In this document: piece after piece, positions 26,171-35,347 of the stretch
Layout of the letters: each line of letters opens with the position of its first letter
Numbering within the stretch: position 1 is the stretch's first letter
Assembly (NCBI RefSeq): GCF_016899755.1
Contig: NZ_JACJJC010000002.1
Location: 1 to 64,000, forward strand
Origin: Sutterella massiliensis
GTDB lineage: Bacteria > Pseudomonadota > Gammaproteobacteria > Burkholderiales > Burkholderiaceae_F
Direction of reading: 5' to 3'
DNA length: 64,000 bases
Made by a program: the position numbers and the translations under genes
The notes under the pieces: generated by a model
What the model was told of the DNA's origin: nothing
Databases searched by the model: none
What the model saw: only the letters and a program-made list of their open reading frames with translations

Positions 26171-26836
26171 ATGGAATTCGATTTCTCGCTCATCCTCAAC
26201 AGCTTTCCGCTTCTGCTTCGCGGCGCCGGCCTCACGCTTGAAATCACGGCCCTCTCCGTCGGCCTCGGTTTGGTCCTCGGGCTCTTTCTCGGGCTCGGTC
26301 AGCTCTCGAGCCTCGCTATCTTCCGCATTCCCGCGAAGATCTACGTGGATGTGATCCGCGGCACCCCGCTCCTCATTCAGATCTTCATCATCTACTTTGC
26401 GCTCCCGGCCGTCATCGGCCACCGCATCGACCCGTTCGTCGCGGCGGTCACGGCCTGCTCGCTCAATTCGGGTGCGTACATCGCCGAAATCTTCCGCGGC
26501 GGCATTCAGTCGATTTCGCTCGGCCAGATCCGCGCGGGCCTCTCGCTCGGCATGACCTATCGCCAGACGATGCGCTACATCGTGCTGCCGCAGGCCTTTA
26601 AGCGCATCATCCCGCCGCTTGGCAACGAATTCATCGCGATGCTGAAGGACTCGTCCCTCGTTTCGGTGATCGGCTTCGAGGAACTGACGCGTTCGGGCCA
26701 GCTCATCATCGCCGAAACCTACGGCACGCTCGAAATCTGGACGTGCGTGGCGATTCTCTACCTCGTGATGACGCTCACGATTTCGCAGATCGTCTCCCGC
26801 CTTGAAAAGCGCTTCAAGAAGTCGGACGAACGCTGA
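26171..26836 (+). CDS. Amino-acid ABC transporter permease
   Basis: A 221-residue HisM/GlnP-type inner membrane permease with about five helices and the EAA loop (EIFRGGIQSISLGQIRAGLSLGM) that contacts the ATPase. The amphipathic N terminus is typical. It forms a transporter with the preceding binding protein. No ATP-binding subunit gene follows: the next gene is rpsO after a terminator. The pump must therefore use an ATPase encoded elsewhere. Confidence 0.93.
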   Translation: MEFDFSLILNSFPLLLRGAGLTLEITALSVGLGLVLGLFLGLGQLSSLAIFRIPAKIYVDVIRGTPLLIQIFIIYFALPAVIGHRIDPFVAAVTACSLNSGAYIAEIFRGGIQSISLGQIRAGLSLGMTYRQTMRYIVLPQAFKRIIPPLGNEFIAMLKDSSLVSVIGFEELTRSGQLIIAETYGTLEIWTCVAILYLVMTLTISQIVSRLEKRFKKSDER

Positions 26837-26871
26837 GCGCTTACTTTGTAAGTACCGTTCTCCTGATTGAC

Positions 26872-26914
26872 CGAGGGCGAAGCCGCCGAGTTGGCGCTTC
26901 GCCCTTCGTTTTTC
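26872..26914 (+). terminator. Terminator after the permease gene
   Basis: Stem AGGGCGAAGC / GCTTCGCCCT (26874-26883, 26896-26905) followed by TCGTTTTT. It closes the two-gene ABC operon and confirms that no ATPase gene is co-transcribed downstream. Confidence 0.8.
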
Positions 26915-27258
26915 GCCTTTGTCTCTGCGTCTTCGCGTTGCGCGCCTCAGCGCTCGCTAGCGCCGACGGCCTTTCGCCGCCTTCCGAAAAACGGACGCAC
27001 GATGCTGACTGGGGCAGCGGAAAACGCCGCTTCTAGAGTGCATTTCGAGCGCGAGAAACGCCTCCAAGCACGAGAAAAAAGCACGCCCGAGCGAGCGCTC
27101 GCACAGCGCACACAAGCGCACACGCTCGAAACCGGCGAAAAAATTCGCCGGGCGCACTTGCGCGGCGCTTGCGGCACCGTCTAAAATGCGCGCTTTCACG
27201 GCTCGAGTCTCAACGCTCGTGTCCGCAAGTTGCTTTTATTTCTTTACCAGGAATTCCA
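26915..27258. other. Intergenic region upstream of rpsO
   Basis: No gene recognised. It contains the probable rpsO promoter TTGCGC (27158-27163), 18 bases, TAAAAT (27182-27187). The remainder is unremarkable. Confidence 0.45.
27158..27187 (+). promoter_or_regulatory. Probable rpsO promoter
   Basis: TTGCGC, an 18-base spacer and TAAAAT, about 72 bases before the rpsO start. The TAAAAT element recurs upstream of several operons in this window. Confidence 0.5.
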
Positions 27259-27525
27259 ATGTCCGTTGAAATGAAGAAGTCCGAGATCGTTGCCAAGTTC
27301 CAGCGCGCCGAAGGCGACACCGGCTCTCCCGAAGTCCAGGTTGCGCTCCTCACGGCTCGCATCAACCATCTCACCGAACACTTCAAGGTTCACGCCAAGG
27401 ATCATCACTCCCGCCGCGGCCTTCTCCGCATGGTTTCGCGCCGCCGCAAGCTCCTTGACTACCTGAAGCGCACCGATCTCAATGCTTACCGCAAGCTGAT
27501 TGAAGCGCTCAATCTCCGCAAGTAA
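27259..27525 (+). CDS. rpsO: 30S ribosomal protein S15
   Basis: An 88-residue primary 16S rRNA-binding protein of the small subunit platform. The family core [27 protein letters not shown] and [21 protein letters not shown] are intact. The start [10 protein letters not shown] is set by an AGGA site and family length; an in-frame start 90 bases upstream is rejected. It lies in the conserved rpsO-pnp order. S15 often represses its own translation, but no such structure was verified here. Confidence 0.98.
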   Translation: MSVEMKKSEIVAKFQRAEGDTGSPEVQVALLTARINHLTEHFKVHAKDHHSRRGLLRMVSRRRKLLDYLKRTDLNAYRKLIEALNLRK

Positions 27526-27547
27526 GACGGAACCCTTTCTTCAGACA

Positions 27548-27574
27548 ACGGCCTGCCGATCAACGACAGGCCGT
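27548..27574 (+). other. rpsO-pnp intercistronic hairpin
   Basis: ACGGCCTG / CAGGCCGT (27548-27555, 27567-27574) is a perfect 8-bp stem directly after rpsO, without a strong T run. In enterobacteria this position holds the rpsO attenuator and an RNase III site upstream of pnp. Confidence 0.5.
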
Positions 27575-27931
27575 CGTCGCATCTAGAGTGGGTGAAAACC
27601 CGCTCAACACGGGCGCCGAAGCGCTTAAAATGCTTCGGTTCTCACCAACAACGCGCCGCTCGGGCCGCGACGAGCCATCTCAGCTCCGAACGGCACGGTC
27701 TGACAACGATTCCAAGCACCTCACCGGAAGCCGTCGCGTTGCGATCGAAGCGCTTTTGCCGCCCCCTCGGGCGGCGAGCGAGAACGCTTCGACCGCAGCG
27801 AGACCGGGGAACTTCCTTTTCCGGCCAAGACGCCCTTTCCCATCGGGAAAGACGCTTCGGGCGAACGAGCTGATCGAGACCGGACCGCAACACGCGCGGC
27901 GCATCTTCACTCCTAAGGAGATCGAACTCTC
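27575..27931. other. Long pnp leader region
   Basis: About 357 bases with no coding signal. A TAAAAT element at 27626 may be the pnp promoter, giving a leader of about 300 bases rich in inverted repeats (for example around 27600-27640 and 27835-27865). This would suit the known autogenous control of pnp through RNase III processing; the structure was not computed. Confidence 0.4.
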
Positions 27932-30052
27932 ATGACGATGTTCAACAAGGTCACGAAGTCCTTCCAATTCGGCAACCACACCGTTACGCTCGAAACGGGC
28001 GAAATCGCCCGTCAGGCCACGGGCGCCTGCATCTGCCGCATGGACGACACGGTCGTGCTCGCCACGGTCGTTGCCAAGAAGGAAATGAAGCCCGGCCAGG
28101 ACTTCTTCCCGCTTACGGTCGACTACATCGAAAAGACCTACGCTGCGGGCAAGATCCCCGGGGGCTTCTTCAAGCGTGAAGGCCGCCCCTCGGAAAAGGA
28201 AACGCTCACGAGCCGCCTGATCGACCGTCCGATCCGTCCGCTCTTCCCGGACGGCTTCTTCAATGAAGTTCAGGTCATCATTCACGTTCTCTCGGCCGAC
28301 CCGATGGTCGACCCGGACATCCCCTCGATGATCGGCGCTTCGGCCGCGCTCGCCATCTCCGGCATCCCCTTCCGCGGCCCGATCGGCGCCTGCCGCGTGG
28401 GCTACATCGACGACAAGTTCGTCCTCAACCCGACGACCGAAGAGCTCAAGCACTCGCGCCTTGACCTCGTCGTCGCCGGCACGGAACGCGCTGTTCTCAT
28501 GGTTGAATCCGAAGCCGACATGCTCTCGGAAAAGACGATGCTCGACGCCGTTATGTTCGGCCACCGCGAAATGCAGGTTGCGATCGAAGCGATCAACGAA
28601 CTCGTTGCCGAGGCCGGCAAGCCCGCCTGGGATTGGCAGCCGCCCGCTCCGAACGAAACGCTCATCGCCCGCATCGTTGAAATCGCCGACTCCGGCCTCA
28701 AGGAAGCCTATTCGATCCGCTCGAAGCAGGCGCGCAACGACAAGCTCCGCGAAGTCTACGAAGCAGTCGAAAAGCAGCTCGCCGCCGACGCCGAAGCCGC
28801 CGGCACCGAACCCGCGGACCTCAACGAAGTCCACGGCATCCTCTTCGAACTCGAAGCCAAGCTCGTTCGCTCGAAGATCCTCAACGGCGAACCCCGCATC
28901 GACGGCCGCGACACCCGTACGGTCCGCCCGATCGAAATCCGTCAGGGGCTGCTGCCGCGTGCGCACGGCTCGGCGCTCTTCACCCGCGGCGAAACGCAGG
29001 CGCTCGTCGTCACGACGCTCGGCACGAAGCAGGACGAACAGATCATCGACGGCCTCTGCGAAGAAACGCACGAGCGCTTCATGCTCCACTACAACATGCC
29101 CCCGTTTGCCACCGGCGAAACGGGCCGCGTGGGCTCGCCCAAGCGCCGCGAAATCGGCCACGGCCGCCTCGCCAAGCGCGCGCTCAAGGCCGTTCTTCCC
29201 TCGGCCGAGGAATTCCAGTACACGATCCGCGTCGTTTCCGAAATCTGCGAATCGAACGGCTCGAGCTCGATGGCTTCCGTCTGCGGCGGCTGCCTCTCGA
29301 TGCTTGACGCGGGTGTGCCGCTTAAGGACTACGTCGCGGGCGTCGCCATGGGCCTCATCAAGGAAGGCAACAAGTTCGCCGTCCTCACCGACATCCTCGG
29401 CGACGAAGACCACCTGGGCGACATGGACTTCAAGGTTGCCGGCACCGAAAACGGCGTCACGGCCCTGCAGATGGACATCAAGATCGAAGGCATCACGGCC
29501 GAAATCATGCAGGCTGCGCTCGCGCAGGCCCACGAAGGCCGCCAGCACATCCTCGGCAAGATGCACGAAATGGCCGGCGGCGGCGCCAAGGAACTCTCCG
29601 ACTACGCCCCGCGCATGCTCACCTTCAAGATCAATCCGGAAAAGATCCGCGACGTGATCGGCAAGGGCGGCTCCGTCATCCGCGCGCTCACGGAAGAAAC
29701 CGGCACGACGATCAACGTCGAAGACGACGGCACGATCACGATCGCGAGCCCGGATACGGCCCGCGTCGAAGCCGCCAAGAAGCGCATCGACGAAATCACC
29801 GCCGAAGTGGAAGTCGGCCAGGTCTACGAAGGCACCGTGCAGCGTCTGCTCGACTTCGGCGCCATCGTGCAGCTGCTGCCCGGCAAGGACGGGCTGCTCC
29901 ACATCAGCCAGATTGCCAACGAACGCGTCAACCAGGTCTCCGACTACCTCAAGGAAGGTCAGACGGTGCGCGTCAAGGTCATCGAAGCCGATGAAAAGGG
30001 CCGCGTGCGCCTCTCGATGAAGGCGCTCCTTCGTGAAGAAGCCCAGAAGTAA
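27932..30052 (+). CDS. pnp: Polyribonucleotide nucleotidyltransferase (PNPase)
   Basis: A 706-residue phosphorolytic 3'-5' exoribonuclease of the RNA degradosome and quality control. It has two RNase PH-like domains, the second carrying the catalytic site, linked by a helical domain. A KH domain (about 555-615, [20 protein letters not shown]) and a C-terminal S1 domain (about 620-692) follow. The ATG is preceded by AAGGAG. Length is standard. A short GC hairpin and a strong terminator follow. Confidence 0.98.
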   Translation: MTMFNKVTKSFQFGNHTVTLETGEIARQATGACICRMDDTVVLATVVAKKEMKPGQDFFPLTVDYIEKTYAAGKIPGGFFKREGRPSEKETLTSRLIDRPIRPLFPDGFFNEVQVIIHVLSADPMVDPDIPSMIGASAALAISGIPFRGPIGACRVGYIDDKFVLNPTTEELKHSRLDLVVAGTERAVLMVESEADMLSEKTMLDAVMFGHREMQVAIEAINELVAEAGKPAWDWQPPAPNETLIARIVEIADSGLKEAYSIRSKQARNDKLREVYEAVEKQLAADAEAAGTEPADLNEVHGILFELEAKLVRSKILNGEPRIDGRDTRTVRPIEIRQGLLPRAHGSALFTRGETQALVVTTLGTKQDEQIIDGLCEETHERFMLHYNMPPFATGETGRVGSPKRREIGHGRLAKRALKAVLPSAEEFQYTIRVVSEICESNGSSSMASVCGGCLSMLDAGVPLKDYVAGVAMGLIKEGNKFAVLTDILGDEDHLGDMDFKVAGTENGVTALQMDIKIEGITAEIMQAALAQAHEGRQHILGKMHEMAGGGAKELSDYAPRMLTFKINPEKIRDVIGKGGSVIRALTEETGTTINVEDDGTITIASPDTARVEAAKKRIDEITAEVEVGQVYEGTVQRLLDFGAIVQLLPGKDGLLHISQIANERVNQVSDYLKEGQTVRVKVIEADEKGRVRLSMKALLREEAQK

Positions 30053-30091
30053 TCCGTTAGCCGCCTGAGGCGGTTAAACCGATAGCAAAAA

Positions 30092-30130
30092 CGAGCCGGT
30101 TCGATCTTCGAGCCGGCTCGCTTCTTCTTC
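30092..30130 (+). terminator. Terminator after pnp
   Basis: CGAGCCGG / CCGGCTCG (30092-30099, 30113-30120) followed by a CTTCTTCTTC tail. A smaller hairpin GCCGCC-TGA-GGCGGT precedes it near 30060. Confidence 0.7.
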
Positions 30131-30229
30131 ACAGAGAGCGGGCGCACGATGTAGCGAAAATCGCTAAAATGCAACGATTCGGCATTGTGCGCGGTGCTTT
30201 CGCACCCGTCAGATTTGGAGCATCCACTC

Positions 30230-30967
30230 GTGAGAGAACGCATCATCATCGCCAATTGGAAGATGAACGGAACGCTCGAGAGCGCCCGGGCTTGGATTGA
30301 AGCCTATCGGACGCTTCCCGCGGCTGCGAACTGCCGAGCCGTTCTGTGCGCGCCCTTCGTTTATCTGCCCGAAATCGTCGAACGGCTTCGCGGCACGCCG
30401 CTCGAAGTCGGTGCGCAGGACGTCAACGAAAATCCGTCGGGCGCCTATACGGGCGAGATCTCTGCGGGGATGCTCGCCGACATCGGCGTGAGCTGGTGCA
30501 TCGTCGGCCATTCGGAGCGACGCCGCTACTACGGCGACACGGACAACCGCGTGGCGATGAAGGCGCTTGCTGCCGCCAAGGCCGGCATTCGTCCGATTGT
30601 CTGCGTGGGTGAAACGCTCGAAGAGCGCGAACGCGGTGAAACGCAAACCGTGATTCTTCGCCAGCTCAATGCCGTTCTCGCCGTGATGATGCCCGCGTCC
30701 ATCGGCGCGGTCGCCTACGAACCCGTTTGGGCGATCGGCACGGGGCACGTGGCCGATCCGGAAACGGCGCAGGCCGTGCACGCCTCCATTCGACGCCGCA
30801 TCGAGCTCGTCGATCAGGCGCGCGCGATGACGCTGCCGATCCTCTACGGCGGCAGCGTCACACCCGACAATGCCGCGGGCCTCTTCGCGATGCCCGACAT
30901 CGACGGCGCGCTCGTCGGCGGCGCCTCGCTCAAGGCGACCTCTTTCTTTGCGATCGGCCAGGCCTGA
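30230..30967 (+). CDS. tpiA: Triosephosphate isomerase
   Basis: A 245-residue glycolytic enzyme interconverting dihydroxyacetone phosphate and glyceraldehyde-3-phosphate. The catalytic Lys in ANWKMNG, His in GHSERR, Glu in AYEPVWAIGTG and the phosphate-gripping YGGSVTPDNA loop are all present. The start is a GTG at 30230, set by a GGAG site 9 bases upstream and by the family N terminus (RERIIIANWKMNG). A TAAAAT element lies at 30165. secG follows after 48 bases, the usual tpiA-secG order. Confidence 0.96.
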   Translation: MRERIIIANWKMNGTLESARAWIEAYRTLPAAANCRAVLCAPFVYLPEIVERLRGTPLEVGAQDVNENPSGAYTGEISAGMLADIGVSWCIVGHSERRRYYGDTDNRVAMKALAAAKAGIRPIVCVGETLEERERGETQTVILRQLNAVLAVMMPASIGAVAYEPVWAIGTGHVADPETAQAVHASIRRRIELVDQARAMTLPILYGGSVTPDNAAGLFAMPDIDGALVGGASLKATSFFAIGQA

Positions 30968-31015
30968 AGCGCCCGACCGAATCCCTCCTTTCTCATCGAA
31001 GGTATTTAAAACACC

Positions 31016-31381
31016 ATGCACTTCCTTCTCAGCATCGCCCTCGTTCTGCAGATCATCTCTGCCGTGGTCGTGATCGTTCTCGTGCTGATGCAGCACGGCA
31101 AGGGCGCCGATCTCGGCGCGGCGTTCGGCAGCGGCGCCTCGGGCTCCGTTTTCGGCGCCACGGGCAGCGCCAACTTCCTCTCGCGCTCGACCGCCATCGC
31201 CGCGACCGTCTTCTTCTGCTCGACGATCGCGCTTACGCTCGCTTCGGGCGCTTTCAGCAACCGTTCCGCCAAGCCTGCGGGCGGCGTTCTGTCGACGATC
31301 GAACAGCCTGCCGAGCAGGCATCCCCTGAACAGGGGATGGGATCTAATGAAAAAAGTTCCCCCGTCGAGCAGATTCCGTAG
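31016..31381 (+). CDS. secG: Preprotein translocase subunit SecG
   Basis: A 121-residue small subunit of the SecYEG inner membrane channel. Two transmembrane helices (about 3-23 and 54-73) enclose the conserved cytoplasmic loop [34 protein letters not shown] polar C-terminal tail of about 45 residues follows, as in other Burkholderiales. GAAGG precedes the ATG. It sits between tpiA and the tRNA-Leu/tRNA-Gln pair. Confidence 0.95.
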   Translation: MHFLLSIALVLQIISAVVVIVLVLMQHGKGADLGAAFGSGASGSVFGATGSANFLSRSTAIAATVFFCSTIALTLASGAFSNRSAKPAGGVLSTIEQPAEQASPEQGMGSNEKSSPVEQIP

Positions 31382-31458
31382 TATGATTCATCTCCTCTGA
31401 TCCAGTGAGTTCCTCAACTCCTAGAAAAACTGAATCAGAGATGACAATCTGAATCGGC

Positions 31459-31543
31459 GCGGTCGTGGCGGAACTGGTAGACGCACTACTTTGAGGGGGT
31501 AGCGGGGAGACCCGTATGAGTTCGACTCTCATCGACCGCACCA
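31459..31543 (+). tRNA. tRNA-Leu (GAG)
   Basis: A class II tRNA with an extended variable arm and encoded CCA. The anticodon loop TTGAGGG gives GAG, reading CUC and CUU. It follows secG by 77 bases and precedes tRNA-Gln by 7 bases, the common Burkholderiales order. Confidence 0.95.
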
Positions 31544-31550
31544 AAATTGC

Positions 31551-31628
31551 TGGGGTATCGCCAAGTCCGGTTAAGGCAGCGGATTCTGAATCCGCCATTC
31601 GTAGGTTCGAATCCTACTACCCCTGCCA
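31551..31628 (+). tRNA. tRNA-Gln (CTG)
   Basis: The loop TTCTGAA gives anticodon CTG, reading CAG. The acceptor strands TGGGGTA and TACCCCT leave T1 facing T72, where E. coli tRNA-Gln has a weak U1-A72 pair. GlnRS opens this pair, so a mismatch may be tolerated. Discriminator G and CCA are encoded. Confidence 0.93.
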
Positions 31629-31632
31629 ATTT

Positions 31633-31670
31633 AAAAAAGGCTGAAGCGCCGTAGCGCTTCAGCCTTTTTC
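31633..31670. terminator. Bidirectional terminator, tRNA-Gln / argF
   Basis: An 11-bp stem GGCTGAAGCGC / GCGCTTCAGCC with a CGTA loop, flanked by A and T runs on both sides. It terminates the tRNA transcript rightward and argF leftward. Confidence 0.9.
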
Positions 31671-31685
31671 TTTATCTGATCTTTT

Positions 31686-32690
31686 TTACGCGAGCGATGC
31701 AACCATCAGCGCCTTGATCGTGTGCATGCGGTTGCCCGCCTGCTCGAAGACGATCGAGCGCGGCGACTCGAACACCTCTTCGGTCACCTCAATACCGTTC
31801 TTGAGTTCGGGGTGCACCTTGACGATGGCTTCGCCCACCTTCGTTTCGCAGTTGTGGAATGCGGGCAGGCAGTGCATGAACTTGACGTCCGGATTATCGG
31901 CCGCAGCGATGAGCGCAGCATTCACCTGGTAGGGGAGCAGCGCCTTGATGCGGGCTTCCCAGGTTTCGGGCGGCTCGCCCATGGATACCCACACATCCGT
32001 ATGGATGAAGTCGCATCCCTTGACCGCTTCGACGGGATCCTCGGTAATCGTCACCTTAGCGCCCGATTCGCGCGCCATTTCCATCACCATTTCGACGAGC
32101 GCTTCGCTCGGCTGACAGGCCTTGGGTGCACCGATACGCACGTCCATGCCCATCTTGGCGCCAACCATCAACAGGGAATTGCCCATGTTGTTGCGCGCAT
32201 CGCCGACATAAGCAAAGCTGATGTCCTGCCAGCGCTTCCCGGAACTCTCCTTCATCGTCATCAGGTCGCAGAGCATCTGCGTCGGATGCCACTCGTCGGT
32301 GAGGCCGTTAAAGACGGGCACGCCCGCGTAGGCCGCAAGCTCTTCGACCGTCTTCTGCGAGAAGCCGCGGTATTCGATCGCGTCATACATCTGGCCGAAA
32401 ACGCGTGCGGAATCCTTCACGCTTTCCTTGTGACCGAACTGCGAAGACTTCGGATCGAAGAACGTCGTGTGCGCACCCTGGTCGTAAGCGGCGACTTCAA
32501 ACGCAGCGCGCGTGCGCGTCGAGGTCTTTTCGAAAACGAGCGCGATGTTTTTGCCGCAGAGCATTTGCTTTTCCGTGCCCATGCGCTTGGCTTTCTTGAG
32601 ATCGATCGCGAGGTCGACGAGATAGTCGATTTCGGCGGGCGTATGGTGAACGAGCGAGAGAAGACTGCGGTTTTTGAGATTGAAAGGCAT
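31686..32690 (-). CDS. argF: Ornithine carbamoyltransferase
   Basis: A 334-residue enzyme making citrulline from ornithine and carbamoyl phosphate. It has the carbamoyl phosphate motif FEKTSTRTR, the ornithine-side [11 protein letters not shown] and HCLPAFH catalytic Cys loop, and the SMG loop (VSMGEP). The 334-residue form resembles E. coli ArgF/ArgI and catabolic ArcB rather than the roughly 308-residue form usual in Burkholderia, so an anabolic or a catabolic role are both possible. No arcA or arcC is nearby, which favours biosynthesis. Start set by AAGGG upstream of MPFNLKNRS; a longer in-frame opening is rejected. Confidence 0.93.
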   Translation of the reverse strand: MPFNLKNRSLLSLVHHTPAEIDYLVDLAIDLKKAKRMGTEKQMLCGKNIALVFEKTSTRTRAAFEVAAYDQGAHTTFFDPKSSQFGHKESVKDSARVFGQMYDAIEYRGFSQKTVEELAAYAGVPVFNGLTDEWHPTQMLCDLMTMKESSGKRWQDISFAYVGDARNNMGNSLLMVGAKMGMDVRIGAPKACQPSEALVEMVMEMARESGAKVTITEDPVEAVKGCDFIHTDVWVSMGEPPETWEARIKALLPYQVNAALIAAADNPDVKFMHCLPAFHNCETKVGEAIVKVHPELKNGIEVTEEVFESPRSIVFEQAGNRMHTIKALMVASLA

Positions 32691-33253
32691 GATTGGCGAA
32701 TCCCTTTTCGATAAATCGGCTGTGCGATTCGGCGAGCGGGCCGCAAAGCGTGAAGCGCCTGCGGGCAAAAAGCGTGAATGCATAAGCGCACCGTCGGGGC
32801 GGCAGTCCTTCGTGCCGAATCGATTGCTTTGGCTCATTCTATTGAAAGGGCCCCCTGACGCGCTTAGGCGTTTCAACCTATGTCTGCTGACGGCTTTCAA
32901 TACGCAATTCTTTGATTTTCTTATGTTTATTATTTGTCGACGGAATAAAAGCTTCGGCTGACGAAGTGTCGGTCCTTGTCGCTGCCGCACGTGCCGAAGC
33001 GGCACGTAAAGCCAAATTTTCGACGCAAAATGACAGGCCTCAAAGGCTTGACGTACGGTGAGGCGCCGCCCGTCCATGCGAAAAAGTGCGCTCCCCAATG
33101 CATGGAGAACGCCCGAACAAATCCGAGCGCGCCGAAATCGTGCACAATGGCATCCCCGACGCGGTGCGGCGAACCCAACGCGTGCCGTCCGAGCCCTTTA
33201 TTCCATCCATTCTCTTTAACGTCCACCGTTTGAAACGTGAACATCCAAGCGCC
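32691..33253. other. Divergent region between argF and xthA
   Basis: A 563-base region without a recognisable gene. An AT-rich core (about 32890-32950) is the likely argF promoter area. No convincing ArgR box (TGAAT-N4-ATTCA) was found. Short frames in 32976-33253 have no start signals. Confidence 0.4.
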
Positions 33254-34105
33254 ATGACGACCGAAACCGCTGCCGAAACGCTCCGCTTTGCGAGCTGGAA
33301 CGTCAATTCCCTCAAGGTGCGCCTGCCGCAGGTGCTCGACTGGCTAGAAGCGAGCCGCACGGACGCTGTCGTGCTGCAGGAAACGAAGCTTGTCGACGAA
33401 CTCTTTCCGCGGGAAGCCATTGAAGCGGCTGGCTACGACGTCGTCTTTACGGGGCAAAAGACCTATAACGGCGTTGCGCTCCTCGCGCGGCGCGAAAAGT
33501 TCGCGCTTGCCGAAACGGTGCTCAATCTCCCGGGTTACCCCGACGAGCAGAAGCGTTTTGTCGCTGCGACGCTGACGCCCAAAACGGCCGCGGGCGCGGC
33601 TACGCCCATTCGCTTTTGCGGCGCCTACGTGCCGAACGGCATGGCGGTCGGGAGCGGCAAATACCTCTATAAGCTCGACTGGCTCGCGCAGCTCGAGCGC
33701 ACGATGCGCGCATTTCTCGCCGAAACGCCAAGCCTCATCCTCGGCGGGGACTTCAATATTGCCCCCGCCGCGCGCGACCTCTGGGATCCGGTCGGCTGGG
33801 CCGACGGCATTCTCTGCTCGGGCCCCGAGCGCGAAGCCTTCGCTTCGCTTCTCGGCGCGGGCCTCGCCGACAGCTTCCGCCTCTTCGAGCAACCCGAGGG
33901 CGCCTATTCCTGGTGGGATTACCGCCAGCAGGGGTTTGAACGCAACCACGGCCTGCGAATTGACTGCCTTCTGGTTTCTTCGGCACTGGTGCCGAAGGTC
34001 GCCGCCGCCGCGATCGACACGGCGCCGCGCGGCAACGCACAGCCCTCGGACCACGCGCCCGTCACGGTCGACATCGCGCTCCGGCAGAACGTAAACGCCG
34101 ACTGA
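33254..34105 (+). CDS. xthA: Exodeoxyribonuclease III
   Basis: A 283-residue AP endonuclease / 3'-5' exonuclease of base excision repair. Catalytic segments of the EEP fold are present: SWNVNSLKVRLP, LQETKL, GGDFNIAP, LRIDCLLVS and PSDHAPV with the final catalytic His. The start MTTETAAETLRFASWN fits the family; the frame extends 168 bases upstream without similarity. The ribosome binding site is weak. It is slightly longer than E. coli XthA (268). Confidence 0.93.
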   Translation: MTTETAAETLRFASWNVNSLKVRLPQVLDWLEASRTDAVVLQETKLVDELFPREAIEAAGYDVVFTGQKTYNGVALLARREKFALAETVLNLPGYPDEQKRFVAATLTPKTAAGAATPIRFCGAYVPNGMAVGSGKYLYKLDWLAQLERTMRAFLAETPSLILGGDFNIAPAARDLWDPVGWADGILCSGPEREAFASLLGAGLADSFRLFEQPEGAYSWWDYRQQGFERNHGLRIDCLLVSSALVPKVAAAAIDTAPRGNAQPSDHAPVTVDIALRQNVNAD

Positions 34106-34366
34106 GAAAACTTCTCCGCCCGGGAGAAAGCGAGCGCTTTGGCGGGGCTGCACCGAGCGCATGAAGCGTCGAGCCCGCAGAAGCCAGGCGACTGCCACAT
34201 AAGCTAGAGCGCGTAGTCGGTTTGCGCGCGGGTAGAACTTTGCCCGCTTTACGGTGCCGAAAAAGCACGTTACCCGCCATAATACGGGCGCCCGATCGGC
34301 GCAACTGCGACTCGATCCGGCACCGTATTTTCTCATCGCGCACTTTTTTTCTTTCACCCTACCGAC

Positions 34367-35266
34367 ATGCCCGAATCCGACGACTATCGCTATTCCGTCC
34401 GCCACGACAGCACCGAAGGAGCGTGCAGTCAAACGCAGGCGGGCGCGGCCGAGGCTTCGGCTGGCGGTACGGGGGAGCGACGAGACAATGTGCCCGAAAT
34501 CGGCGGCATTCTGCGCGTGGGACTCCCGGGCGACTATCGCCCCTTTGCGTTCAAGGATCCCGAATCGCCCTCGGGCTACACCGGACACGATGTCGAACTT
34601 CTCGAAGCACTCGGACGTACGGCGGGACTCATCGTCGTTTTTCTTCCGACAAGCTGGCCGAGCCTGGAAAAGGATCTGCTCGCCGGGCGCCTCGACGCAG
34701 CCGCGGGCGGCTTGACGCCTACGGCAGCGCGCGCCGAATGCGGCCGGTTCCTGCCGCCCTACGCCCCCTTTAGAAAGGTTGCGCTCGTAAGACGCAACGA
34801 TGCGGAACGATTCGAGACGCCCGCAGCACTCGATATGCCCGACGTACGCGTCGTCAAAAATCCGGGCGGCACGAACGAAATCTGGGTCGACGAACATTTC
34901 CGCCGCGCTTATGTAGCAACATGTCCGGTGAACGAAGCGATTCCGGGGCTCATTGCCGACGGCGTGGGCGATGTCATGATCACCGACGCTTTTGAAGCGG
35001 ATTGGTATGTCGCGCACGACCGACGCCTCAAAGCGATCTTTCGCGGCATTGAAGGCGAGGCCGCACTTTCGCCCGTTCAGTGGAAAGCCGTGCTTGTTCA
35101 CGAAACGCTCAAGCGAACGAAGCACTCGACGAGACCGCCGCTCTATGAACGTCTTCTCTCGGCTTGGGAGCGCCTAGAAGAATCGGGCGAAATCGCGCGG
35201 CTCGCCAAGAGGTGGTTTCGTGCGGGTGCCGTTCAAAACGAATCGGAAAGCGCAGAGAACGCCTGA
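34367..35266 (+). CDS. PheC-like cyclohexadienyl/prephenate dehydratase homologue without signal peptide
   Basis: A 299-residue protein of the family 3 binding-protein fold. Motifs shared with PheC (cyclohexadienyl dehydratase) go beyond the general fold: VGLPGDYRPF (51-60), PTSWPSL (94-100), NPGGTNE (165-171) and VMITDAFEA. PheC converts prephenate or arogenate to phenylpyruvate or phenylalanine and is normally periplasmic. Here the first 45 residues are polar (MPESDDYRYSVRHDSTEGAC...) with no signal peptide, and no upstream start extends the frame, so a cytoplasmic location is predicted. It could instead be a degenerate binding protein. No aromatic pathway gene is adjacent. Confidence 0.75.
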   Translation: MPESDDYRYSVRHDSTEGACSQTQAGAAEASAGGTGERRDNVPEIGGILRVGLPGDYRPFAFKDPESPSGYTGHDVELLEALGRTAGLIVVFLPTSWPSLEKDLLAGRLDAAAGGLTPTAARAECGRFLPPYAPFRKVALVRRNDAERFETPAALDMPDVRVVKNPGGTNEIWVDEHFRRAYVATCPVNEAIPGLIADGVGDVMITDAFEADWYVAHDRRLKAIFRGIEGEAALSPVQWKAVLVHETLKRTKHSTRPPLYERLLSAWERLEESGEIARLAKRWFRAGAVQNESESAENA

Positions 35267-35327
35267 AGCTCTCCGAGCGGCAAAGTGAACCCGCCTTCTC
35301 ATTCGTGCGAGCGAGCCGTTCGCTTCG

Positions 35328-35347
35328 CCTAGGCTGAATGACCTAGG
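35328..35347. repeat. Paired CCTAGG palindromes upstream of tctC
   Basis: Two CCTAGG sites (35328-35333 and 35342-35347), 14 bases apart, about 150 bases before tctC. CTAG is rare in such genomes, so a pair suggests a binding site; the protein is unknown. Confidence 0.35.

Noticed and set aside
27680..29902. Open frame of 740 codons opposite pnp
   Set aside because: Antisense shadow of pnp; the product is low-complexity and unlike any family.
32890..32960. Possible ArgR operator upstream of argF
   Set aside because: The AT-rich core contains no TGAAT-N4-ATTCA dyad at acceptable match, so no operator is claimed.
32691..33098. Long N-terminal extension of argF
   Set aside because: The family N terminus and the ribosome binding site place the start at 32690; the extension has no similarity.
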